A stretch of DNA of 5,220 bases from Bifidobacterium sp. UBA6881 (GCA_002451435.1 DKCF01000043.1:7052-12271); one strand, 5' to 3'; positions 1 to 5,130 are shown, numbered from the stretch's first letter. The notes: a model not told the origin generated them from the sequence alone. Numbers and translations: made by a program.

Positions 1-19
1 TCCAATCCTCGCGCATACG

Positions 20-82
20 AAAAACCGCGCCTCCGATCATCGAATCCGCATTTCTTCAATCCAACAATCGGGGACGCGGTTT
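20..82 (-). terminator. Probable intrinsic terminator of the rhomboid gene
   Basis: Positions 22-37 and 67-82 can pair along 16 positions, with one mismatch (30/74) and one G-U pair (32/72). The outer arm is AAACCGCG/CGCGGTTT and the inner part includes CCGAT/ATCGG. Read on the minus strand, the second arm runs straight into five T residues (complement of A20-A24), as expected for a factor-independent terminator. It begins about 40 nt past the rhomboid stop codon. The 29-nt loop (38-66) is longer than usual, so the stem may fold as a large hairpin. On the plus strand the stem is followed by only a short AT stretch, so termination from the left is possible but weaker. Confidence 0.68.
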
Positions 83-122
83 ATATCACCACATCAGCGG
101 GCAAAACACCCAGCCTCGCCGC

Positions 123-908
123 TCAATGCATCAGCAACGTCGCGAAATTGCTCGCATCGCACCATGCGTCGATCGCAATCAACGCGGCCAGCATGGCCGC
201 GCCATATACGGCGGTGCGGCGCAGCAGGCTTTTGCCACGCAACGCGCGTAATCCGGAAACCAGCAGCCAGGCGAACAATCCGCCGCCGATGAAACCGCCG
301 ACATGCGCCTGCCAAGCGATATTCGGCGTGATCACCGGCATCAGGAAGTTGATCGCCATCCAAATCAGCATCGACCGAATGTCCAAACCGATGCGACGAT
401 ACACGACCAGCACGGCGGCGAACAGTCCGAACAACGCGCCGGAAGCGCCATACGACGACGTGAACCAGCCGGTGCCGCCCGGGGCCAACGCCGCATACAC
501 CATCATGCCGGTGCCGCCTGCAAGCCCGGAAAGCAGGTACAGCGCCAGATACGACCAATGCCCCATCATGCGTTCCAGCACCGGTCCGACGCACCACAGC
601 GTCAGCATGTTGAAGAGGATATGCCATAGCGATGCGGGCTGGTGCAGGAACATCGATGTGATGAACGTCCACGGATGGTATGCGGCGATGCCCGGCATCA
701 ACGCGCCGTAGCCGACGATGATGTTCAGGCCGGCGGGCCATACCATCCTCAATACCGTCTCGATCAGCCAAACCACCACGCAGACCGCCATGATCGATGT
801 GGTGAGCACGGGTTCGCCGGAGCGCCAGCGGTAGCGCAACGAACGCAATGAGAACACGTCTTTGAGGGACGGGGAGCCGGGGAACAAACTGAATCGTCGA
901 TTTGCCAT
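123..908 (-). CDS. Rhomboid-family intramembrane serine protease
   Basis: This 261-aa polytopic membrane protein has the rhomboid catalytic signature. The nucleophile motif is GASG at residues 154-157, with Ser156 in the predicted fourth helix. The catalytic partner is His202 in AHVGG, in the sixth helix. His96 and Asn100 in WHILFN match the HxxxN oxyanion positions of the second helix. Rhomboids cleave single-pass membrane proteins inside the bilayer; the substrate here is unknown. Hydrophobic segments lie near residues 35-52, 91-109, 114-138, 152-170, 178-194, 200-218 and 232-248, a six-helix core plus a C-terminal seventh. The N-terminal tail (1-34) is basic, fitting a cytoplasmic N-terminus. 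The family's WR loop motif reads PWTF here, so its Arg is absent. The ATG at 906-908 is preceded by only a modest Shine-Dalgarno-like GTAGGGTG. The family call is firm; the biological role is not known from sequence. Confidence 0.93.
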   Translation of the reverse strand: MANRRFSLFPGSPSLKDVFSLRSLRYRWRSGEPVLTTSIMAVCVVVWLIETVLRMVWPAGLNIIVGYGALMPGIAAYHPWTFITSMFLHQPASLWHILFNMLTLWCVGPVLERMMGHWSYLALYLLSGLAGGTGMMVYAALAPGGTGWFTSSYGASGALFGLFAAVLVVYRRIGLDIRSMLIWMAINFLMPVITPNIAWQAHVGGFIGGGLFAWLLVSGLRALRGKSLLRRTAVYGAAMLAALIAIDAWCDASNFATLLMH

Positions 909-921
909 AGTTCACACCCTA

Positions 922-945
922 CCGGTACGTATGCCGGTACGTATG
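922..945. repeat. Perfect 12-bp tandem repeat, two copies
   Basis: The unit CCGGTACGTATG occurs twice back to back (922-933 and 934-945). Each copy contains the 6-bp palindrome TACGTA. The pair lies 14-37 nt upstream of the rhomboid start codon, in its leader or promoter. A role as a protein-binding site is plausible but is inference. Confidence 0.85.
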
Positions 946-962
946 GAAGTGCGTGCGTCGAT

Positions 963-981
963 CGGCTGACATCCGGCTGAC
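963..981. repeat. 8-bp direct repeat with 11-bp period
   Basis: CGGCTGAC occurs at 963-970 and again at 974-981. The starts are 11 bp apart, close to one helical turn. It is directly followed by GATTGATTG (982-990). It lies upstream of the rhomboid gene, next to the 12-bp tandem repeat. Function unknown. Confidence 0.75.
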
Positions 982-1021
982 GATTGATTGACGGTGATTC
1001 GGCGGCGCGGAACTTTTGCCG

Positions 1022-1046
1022 ATGTGCACACACATATGCGCATACG
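1022..1046. other. 25-nt alternating purine-pyrimidine tract
   Basis: Every base from A1022 to G1046 alternates purine and pyrimidine without a break. The tract contains the palindromes TGTGCACA (1023-1030) and TATGCGCATA (1035-1044). Alternating tracts with CA/TG and CG steps are prone to form left-handed Z-DNA or cruciforms under negative supercoiling. It sits between two divergent genes, where transcription generates such supercoiling. The sequence property is certain; a functional role is inference. Confidence 0.7.
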
Positions 1047-1132
1047 ACCGCAAGCATGGACGGCGCACTATCGCATGTACCTGCGTGCACAGGCGGCAAA
1101 TGGCACGTAGCGGACAAAATTAGTACATGCTG

Positions 1133-1183
1133 ACGCACACACCAGCGCATGCCAACGCACACGGATGCATGCCGATGCACGCC
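1133..1183. repeat. Degenerate tandem repeat (GCACAC...GCATGCC)
   Basis: The segment reads as two diverged copies of one unit plus a partial third. ACGCACAC followed by GCATGCC occurs at 1133-1153 and again at 1155-1173, and GATGCACGCC at 1174-1183 repeats GATGCATGCC at 1164-1173 with one difference. The copies differ in length, so this is an imperfect array. No function can be assigned. Confidence 0.55.
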
Positions 1184-1317
1184 TGCGCACGAAACGGCTC
1201 CGCGTCGCAGTGGATCACGGCGCGTAAATCCACTCAATCACCACATTCAAGGACTTAAGATAGTGACAGAGTTGGCTTGAACGAACAGGTCAGCCGATGT
1301 TTGGGAAATGTTTTGGG

Positions 1318-1324
1318 AAAGGAG
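1318..1324 (+). promoter_or_regulatory. Strong ribosome binding site deciding the start at 1330
   Basis: AAAGGAG ends 5 nt before the ATG at 1330. The in-frame ATG at 1297 has no comparable Shine-Dalgarno sequence. This supports 1330 over 1297 as the start of the small membrane protein. Confidence 0.85.
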
Positions 1325-1329
1325 CCGTC

Positions 1330-1575
1330 ATGGAGAACAGGTCTTCTAACGGTTGGAAGTTCTTCGCGCTGCTCTTCGGAGCTTTGCTTGCCGGCGTCGT
1401 TGGTCTGTACATCTACAAGCAGCAGAACCCGGATTACGATCCGTGGGAGGAGCCGTGGGAGAACAGCTCGTCTCCGGTCGATTTGGGTTTGACCAAGGAA
1501 AAGGACGAACCGAAGGCCGAGGACGCGACCGAAGCCGAGGCCGGCGAAGCGGCACCGGCGGCCGAAGCCGCCTGA
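1330..1575 (+). CDS. Small single-pass membrane protein, function unknown
   Basis: I do not recognise this 81-aa protein. It has a short polar N-terminus, one strongly hydrophobic segment at about residues 10-29 (WKFFALLFGALLAGVVGLYI), then a tryptophan-containing acidic motif DPWEEPWE at 37-44. The tail at about 58-81 is made mostly of Ala, Glu, Asp and Lys and looks disordered. There is no lipobox cysteine and no convincing signal-peptidase site, so it is probably an anchored protein. Lys30 just after the helix leaves topology uncertain. The TM-plus-DPW layout faintly recalls the tiny actinobacterial DLW-39-type proteins, but this is longer and I would not assign it. The strong ribosome binding site and following terminator argue for a real, monocistronic gene. 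An ATG at 1297 would add 11 residues but lacks a ribosome site. Confidence 0.8.
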   Translation: MENRSSNGWKFFALLFGALLAGVVGLYIYKQQNPDYDPWEEPWENSSSPVDLGLTKEKDEPKAEDATEAEAGEAAPAAEAA

Positions 1576-1617
1576 TACCGCGGTTTCCGGAACGTCGTTT
1601 TTCCGGAATGGCGGCTT
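1565..1617 (+). terminator. Nested hairpin overlapping the stop codon
   Basis: AAGCCGCC (1565-1572), the last sense codons of the small membrane protein gene, pairs with GGCGGCTT (1610-1617). Inside it TTCCGGAA (1585-1592) pairs with a second TTCCGGAA (1601-1608) around an 8-nt loop. The RNA would continue with only a short pyrimidine stretch (TCT), so intrinsic termination here is probably weak. It may act as a first pause or RNA-stabilising structure ahead of the stronger terminator at 1672-1705. TTCCGGATTGGCGG at 1636-1649 nearly repeats TTCCGGAATGGCGG at 1601-1614. Confidence 0.45.
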
Positions 1618-1671
1618 TCTGAATCATCAGAAATCTTCCGGATTGGCGGATGACTCATATCGGATATAGGA

Positions 1672-1705
1672 AAGCCCTCCGAAACGATTTGGTTTCGGAG
1701 GGTTT
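1672..1705. terminator. Intrinsic terminator between convergent genes
   Basis: CCCTCCGAAAC (1675-1685) and GTTTCGGAGGG (1692-1702) form a perfect 11-bp stem closed by a 6-nt loop. The stem extends outward through G1674-T1703 and two A-T pairs. On the plus strand it is followed by TTTCTCT, on the minus strand by CTTTCC, so both sides have short pyrimidine-rich tails. It lies about 100 nt after the small membrane protein gene and about 110 nt after glgP, and probably terminates both convergent transcripts, with the better T-tract on the plus strand. Confidence 0.85.
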
Positions 1706-1744
1706 CTCTATGCGTGCCGCATTGCATGCCTCACTGCGCTGCGC

Positions 1745-1789
1745 GCGGTCTGCCGGACGCGCCATCAGACAAACCATCCGGCAGACCGT
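1745..1789 (-). other. 12-bp perfect hairpin in the glgP 3' region
   Basis: CGGTCTGCCGGA (1746-1757) pairs perfectly with TCCGGCAGACCG (1777-1788) around a 19-nt loop, and a G-T pair at 1745/1789 can extend it. It begins about 28 nt past the glgP stop codon. No T-run follows on either strand, so it is not a standard intrinsic terminator. It could protect the glgP 3' end or cause pausing. The related words CAAACCATC, CAGACCGTC and CAAACCGTC start at 1770, 1782 and 1810, the last reaching into the glgP stop codon. Confidence 0.6.
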
Positions 1790-1816
1790 CAGTTGGGGCA
1801 ACCGCCAAACAAACCG

Positions 1817-4261
1817 TCAGGCGAGCGGACCGGTCTTCCAGATGCGCTCCAGATAGTCCTCGATGGAGCGGTCGGAGCTGAAGTAGCCGGAGTTCGCGAC
1901 GTTGATCAGCGCCTTGCGGTTCCATTCGAGCGGCTGCGCGTACAGCGCCTCGATGTCGGACTGGATCTCGGTGTACGCATGGAAGTCGGCCAGCGTCATG
2001 AACCAGTCCTTGTTCAGCCAATCGTTGACCAGATCCTGGTAGGTGCCCTTGTCGCCGTTGGAGAACGTGCCATCGGCGACCATATCGATGGCTGCCTTCA
2101 GACGCGGATCGGCCTCGTAGTACTTCCTCGGCTGGTAGCCTTCGGCGTACAGCGCGTCCACCTCGTCGACGGTCATGCCGAAGAGGAAGAAGTTCTCCGC
2201 GCCGACACGTTCGCGAATCTCGACGTTCGCGCCGTCGAGCGTGCCGACGGTCATCGCGCCGTTCAGGGCGAACTTCATGTTGCCGGTGCCGGAGGCCTCC
2301 TTGCCGGCCTGCGAGATCTGCTCGTCGAGGTCGGTGGCGGGGATGAGGTGCTGCGCCAGACGCACGTTGTAGTTCCACGGGAAGTAGACGTTCAGCTTGC
2401 CCTTGACGTCCGGGTCGTTGTTGATGACGCGGGCCACGTTGTTGATCAGCTGGATGGTCTGCTTGGCCAGGTAGTAGCCCGGCGCGGCCTTGGCGCCGAA
2501 CACGATGGTGCGCGGCATGATGTCGTCGGCGGAAAGCTTGCCGGACTTGATGTCCGCGTAGCGTGCGATCACGGCGAGGATCTTCAGCGCCTGGCGCTTG
2601 TATTCGTGCAGACGCTTGACCATGGTGTTGATCATGGTGTTCGGGTCGATGTCGAAACCGTATTCGCGCTTCGCGTAGTTGGAGAAGTCGACCTTGTTGG
2701 CCTGCTTGACGGCGGCGAACTTCTTGACGAATTCGTCATCCTTGGCGAGCGGTTCGAGACCCTTGAGCAGTTCAAGGTCGCTCAGCCAGCGATCGGTGCC
2801 GAGACCTTCGGTGATGAGGTCGGACAGGCGCGGGTTGGCGAGCTTGATGAAGCGACGAGGGGTCACACCGTTGGTCACGTTGGTGAACTTGTCGGGGTAC
2901 ACGTCGGAGAAGTTCTTCAGCGTGACGTCCTTGAGCAGCTGGGAGTGCAGCTCGGCGACGCCGTTGACGTGGGAGCCGCCGTAGGTGGCGAGGTACGCCA
3001 TGCGCACGGAATCACCGGTGTAGATGGCCATGTCGTTGATGGTCTCGTCGGCGACGCCCTTGGCCTTGAGCTCGGCCTCGAACTGCTCGTTGATCTTCTT
3101 GATAATCTCCAGATGGCGTGGCAGCAGCTTGCCGATGAGATCGGCCGGCCACACTTCCAGGGCTTCCGGAAGCAGGGTGTGGCAGGTGTAGTTGAAGGTC
3201 TTGTTGGTGACCTTCCATGCGGTGTCCCAGTCGTAGCCGTACTCGTCGATCAGCACGCGCATGAGCTCGGGGATGCCGATGACCGGGTGGGTGTCGTTGA
3301 GCTGGAAGGTGATCTTGTCGGCGAAGGTCGTCAGATCCGGCTTGTCCTGGCCCGGGTAGAAGACACGGATGGCGTCGTGGATGGACGCGGCCACGAAGAA
3401 GTACTGCTGTTCCAGACGAAGCGCCTTGCCCTGCGGAGTGGAGTCCTCCGGGTACAGGATCTTGGAGATGTTCTCCGCTTCGACCTGCGGCTTGACGGCG
3501 TCCAGATACTCGGACTTGTTGAAGGTGAGCAGATCGAACTCGTCGTAGCTCTTGGCGCTCCACAGGCGCAGCGTGTTCACGCGGCCGGAAGCGTAGCCCG
3601 GAACCATGTAATCGACCGGTACCGCGCGCACGGACCAAGCCGGCTTCCACACACGCTTGCCGTTCTCCTCGACCACTTCGCCGCCGAAGGAGACCTTCTG
3701 GTCGCGGTTGTAATCGACGTGGCCCCATGGCTCGTCGTTGGCCAGCCAGTAATCCGGCCTTTCGACCTGCTTGCCGTCCTTGTCGAATTCCTGCTTGAAA
3801 ATGCCGTACTTGTACTGGATGCCGTAGCCGAACGCCGGCACGCCCAGCGAGGCAAGCGAATCGATGAAGCATGCGGCCAGACGTCCCAGACCGCCGTTGC
3901 CCAGTCCGGGCTCGTATTCGGAATCCACCACGTCCTGCACGTTGAATCCGAGGGATTCCACGGCCTTGTCGAATTGTTCGGTCAGTCCGGCGTTGAGCAA
4001 TGCGTTGCGCAGCTGCTTGCCCATGAGGAATTCCGCCGACAGGTAGCCGACGGCCTTGGTGTGGCCGTTGACCATATCGGACTGGGTCTTCATCCACGCA
4101 TCCACCAGATGGCGGCGCACGGCCGCGGACGCCGCGACGTACACGTCGGCCGGCTTGGCCTGCTCCACGGTGACGCCCTGGGTGTATTTCAGCTGCTCGC
4201 GGATCTCGTCGGCGAACTGCTCCGCGGTGACCGCGGACTTCGGTGCGGTAATTTCAGTCAT
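1817..4261 (-). CDS. glgP: Glycogen/maltodextrin phosphorylase
   Basis: This 814-aa cytoplasmic enzyme (GT35 family) uses inorganic phosphate to release glucose-1-phosphate from the non-reducing ends of alpha-1,4-glucans, with pyridoxal phosphate as cofactor. It is full length for bacterial glycogen phosphorylases. The N-terminal catalytic half shows GLGNGGLGRLAACF at 119-132 and HTLLPEALE at 361-369, with the active-site histidine at His361. The C-terminal half carries KRLHEYKRQ (549-557) and KAAPGYY (591-597), where Arg556 and Lys591 match the substrate-phosphate ligands. The cofactor motif EASGTGNMKF (655-664) places the Schiff-base lysine at Lys663. The N-terminus lacks the phosphoserine segment of animal enzymes, so no phosphorylation control is expected. 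The start is well supported: AAAGGAG lies 7 nt upstream. The gene is monocistronic, convergent with the small membrane protein gene and divergent from the SCP-like gene. Glycogen versus maltodextrin preference cannot be read from sequence. Confidence 0.98.
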   Translation of the reverse strand: MTEITAPKSAVTAEQFADEIREQLKYTQGVTVEQAKPADVYVAASAAVRRHLVDAWMKTQSDMVNGHTKAVGYLSAEFLMGKQLRNALLNAGLTEQFDKAVESLGFNVQDVVDSEYEPGLGNGGLGRLAACFIDSLASLGVPAFGYGIQYKYGIFKQEFDKDGKQVERPDYWLANDEPWGHVDYNRDQKVSFGGEVVEENGKRVWKPAWSVRAVPVDYMVPGYASGRVNTLRLWSAKSYDEFDLLTFNKSEYLDAVKPQVEAENISKILYPEDSTPQGKALRLEQQYFFVAASIHDAIRVFYPGQDKPDLTTFADKITFQLNDTHPVIGIPELMRVLIDEYGYDWDTAWKVTNKTFNYTCHTLLPEALEVWPADLIGKLLPRHLEIIKKINEQFEAELKAKGVADETINDMAIYTGDSVRMAYLATYGGSHVNGVAELHSQLLKDVTLKNFSDVYPDKFTNVTNGVTPRRFIKLANPRLSDLITEGLGTDRWLSDLELLKGLEPLAKDDEFVKKFAAVKQANKVDFSNYAKREYGFDIDPNTMINTMVKRLHEYKRQALKILAVIARYADIKSGKLSADDIMPRTIVFGAKAAPGYYLAKQTIQLINNVARVINNDPDVKGKLNVYFPWNYNVRLAQHLIPATDLDEQISQAGKEASGTGNMKFALNGAMTVGTLDGANVEIRERVGAENFFLFGMTVDEVDALYAEGYQPRKYYEADPRLKAAIDMVADGTFSNGDKGTYQDLVNDWLNKDWFMTLADFHAYTEIQSDIEALYAQPLEWNRKALINVANSGYFSSDRSIEDYLERIWKTGPLA

Positions 4262-4268
4262 GAATCGA

Positions 4269-4275
4269 CTCCTTT
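4269..4275 (-). promoter_or_regulatory. glgP ribosome binding site
   Basis: AAAGGAG on the minus strand lies 7 nt before the glgP ATG. It is a near-ideal Shine-Dalgarno match with good spacing and fixes the glgP start at 4261. Confidence 0.9.
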
Positions 4276-4330
4276 AACGGATACTCTCCAAGAACATTAT
4301 GCCCTGCTCCAGCTTCCTCGCATTTGCGGC

Positions 4331-4357
4331 TGCATGAACACTAGGTAACATCATGCA
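4331..4357. repeat. 7-bp inverted repeat in the glgP leader
   Basis: TGCATGA (4331-4337) and TCATGCA (4351-4357) are perfect inverted copies 13 nt apart, with centres about two helical turns (20 bp) apart. They lie 70-96 nt upstream of the glgP start codon and, if the candidate promoter is right, just downstream of the transcription start. That position would suit a repressor site or an mRNA stem-loop. No regulator can be named from sequence. Confidence 0.55.
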
Positions 4358-4374
4358 TACGTTCTCAGAAGAGC

Positions 4375-4402
4375 ATACTACACAACTTTGAAAAAGATGG
4401 AA
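4375..4402 (-). promoter_or_regulatory. Candidate glgP promoter (weak match)
   Basis: On the minus strand TAGTAT (4375-4380) resembles a -10 box, with four of six consensus bases, and TTCCAT (4397-4402) lies 16 nt upstream as a poor -35. It sits in the AT-richest part of the divergent region. The predicted start near 4368 would give a leader of about 105 nt. CATAAT, closer to the gene, matches the -10 consensus better but has no -35. Exact placement is uncertain. Confidence 0.3.
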
Positions 4403-4647
4403 TTCCAAGCAATTTTTCCATAGCATTCGTTTGCAAAAATATGTTCTACATACATCCGCAGGTCATCCTGCGAACCTTGTAATCCACACCAACTATGCAT
4501 GGTCCGCGGCTCCATCCTTCACAACTCCACCATACCGCGCGCACCACCTTGATTCCAGCCGGCAATCGCAGCCGCCCGCTCCCCCGCTTGCAAACCGTTC
4601 CATCCATCCGCCCGCCATCGTCGTTTGCAGGCAGCACAATATTCGGT

Positions 4648-5088
4648 ATGGCTGTGATTCGAGAACAGGATTTGGACAAGGGGCGCGACGCGTTCGCGCA
4701 ATGGCGGCAGGCTGCACGGCAGATTCTCGCCGAGTATCTGCCCGGAGATGACGAGGACGCCGCGCGCGCGTTTCGCTTGGATTTCTCGCCGCGATTGCCG
4801 CGCCGGCTTTGGGCGATGGCCGTGCGGTATTCGCTGTATCTGCTGGAGAAGAAAGCACCCGGCGAGGGCGTGGAAGTGCGCGTCGCGCCGTGGGGCGCGA
4901 TCAAAATCCTTGACGGACCGGCATCCGATCCGCATAATCTCACCCCGCCGGACGTCATCGAGCTGGAACCGGACGTATGGATGCGTCTCGCCACCGGCAT
5001 CACCGGCTGGGACGAGGAGAAGGACGCCGGCCGCATCACCGCGGTCGGCGAGCGCGACGATCTGAGTAGATTGCTGCCGTTGGCCTAA
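4648..5088 (+). CDS. Actinobacterial SCP-like (sterol carrier family) protein
   Basis: This 146-aa soluble protein resembles the small bacterial proteins annotated as sterol carrier family or bacterial SCP ortholog (SCP_3-type domain). Recognisable blocks are VEVRVAPWGAIKILDGP (75-91), PPDVIELEPDVWMRLATG (100-117), Trp121, and GRITAVGERDDLSRLLPL (128-145), with the usual ending in DLSxxLPL. The N-terminal 70 residues are charged and probably helical. The fold may bind a hydrophobic ligand, but no ligand or reaction is established, and a sterol is unlikely in a bifidobacterium. There is no signal peptide or membrane segment. The ATG at 4648 is chosen because family-like sequence begins soon after it. 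No Shine-Dalgarno precedes it; the weak -10-like CACAAT at 4635-4640 ends 7 nt before the ATG, raising the possibility of leaderless translation. A GTG at 4654 is an alternative start. The gene is divergent from glgP. Confidence 0.82.
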   Translation: MAVIREQDLDKGRDAFAQWRQAARQILAEYLPGDDEDAARAFRLDFSPRLPRRLWAMAVRYSLYLLEKKAPGEGVEVRVAPWGAIKILDGPASDPHNLTPPDVIELEPDVWMRLATGITGWDEEKDAGRITAVGERDDLSRLLPLA

Positions 5089-5130
5089 ACGCCGACAAAA
5101 GCGCCGACGCCGGCAATATGCAACCGACAC

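Larger units (their letters stand above)
909..1329. other. Divergent intergenic region, repeat-rich, no gene
   Basis: This 421-nt region separates two divergently transcribed genes and must hold the promoters of both the rhomboid gene (leftward) and the small membrane protein gene (rightward). I found no convincing -35/-10 pair in either direction; TAAGAT at 1256-1261 is the nearest -10-like word for the rightward gene but has no matching -35. The region contains short direct repeats at 922-945, 963-981 and 982-990, an alternating purine-pyrimidine run at 1022-1046, degenerate GCACAC/GCATGCC repeats at 1133-1183, and a duplication at 1298-1320. Open frames crossing it give Cys-, His- and Arg-rich translations of no recognisable family, so I treat it as noncoding. 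Confidence 0.75.
4262..4647. other. Divergent intergenic region between glgP and the SCP-like gene
   Basis: This 386-nt region contains no credible gene. The glgP-proximal half, especially 4370-4445, is clearly richer in A and T than its surroundings and holds a candidate glgP promoter, the 7-bp inverted repeat at 4331-4357, and small palindromes TGGAATTCCA (4398-4407) and TTTGCAAA (4430-4437). CGCAGG/CCTGCG (4457-4462/4467-4472) forms a compact hairpin with a TCAT loop. The part from about 4495 to 4647 is open in the SCP-like frame but translates to a Pro-, Arg- and His-rich stretch with no family likeness, so it is probably not coding. No clear rightward promoter was found. Confidence 0.7.

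Noticed and set aside
988..993. TTGACG as a plus-strand -35 box
   Set aside because: No -10-like hexamer lies 16-18 bp downstream; that stretch is GC-rich followed by AACTTTT.
1133..1183. Repeats as a CRISPR array
   Set aside because: The copies are degenerate and nearly contiguous, with no uniform spacers and no cas genes in the window.
764..1237. 157-codon minus-strand frame crossing the intergenic region into the rhomboid gene
   Set aside because: The translation is Cys-, His- and Arg-rich without domains, and its 3' part overlaps the rhomboid coding sequence in another frame.
1330..1575. Possible Pup-like (prokaryotic ubiquitin-like) protein, because it is small and acidic
   Set aside because: It has a transmembrane helix and ends in Ala-Ala, with no C-terminal Gly-Gly-Gln or Gly-Gly-Glu.
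1650..1856. 68-codon plus-strand frame at the convergent junction
   Set aside because: It runs through the terminator and two hairpin arms and into the 3' end of glgP; its IRQT-type repeats come from the noncoding repeated words.
1793..4348. 851-codon plus-strand open frame covering all of glgP
   Set aside because: It is the reverse-complement codon frame of a full-length, motif-complete glgP. Its translation is Val-, Gly- and Asp-rich with no family likeness, and the openness follows from codon bias.
4457..4472. CGCAGG-TCAT-CCTGCG hairpin as a terminator
   Set aside because: The stem is only 6 bp, no T-run follows on either strand, and no gene ends nearby.
4495..4647. In-frame N-terminal extension of the SCP-like protein from an ATG at 4495
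   Set aside because: The added 51 residues are low-complexity Pro/Arg/His sequence, have no ribosome site, and are not SCP-like.
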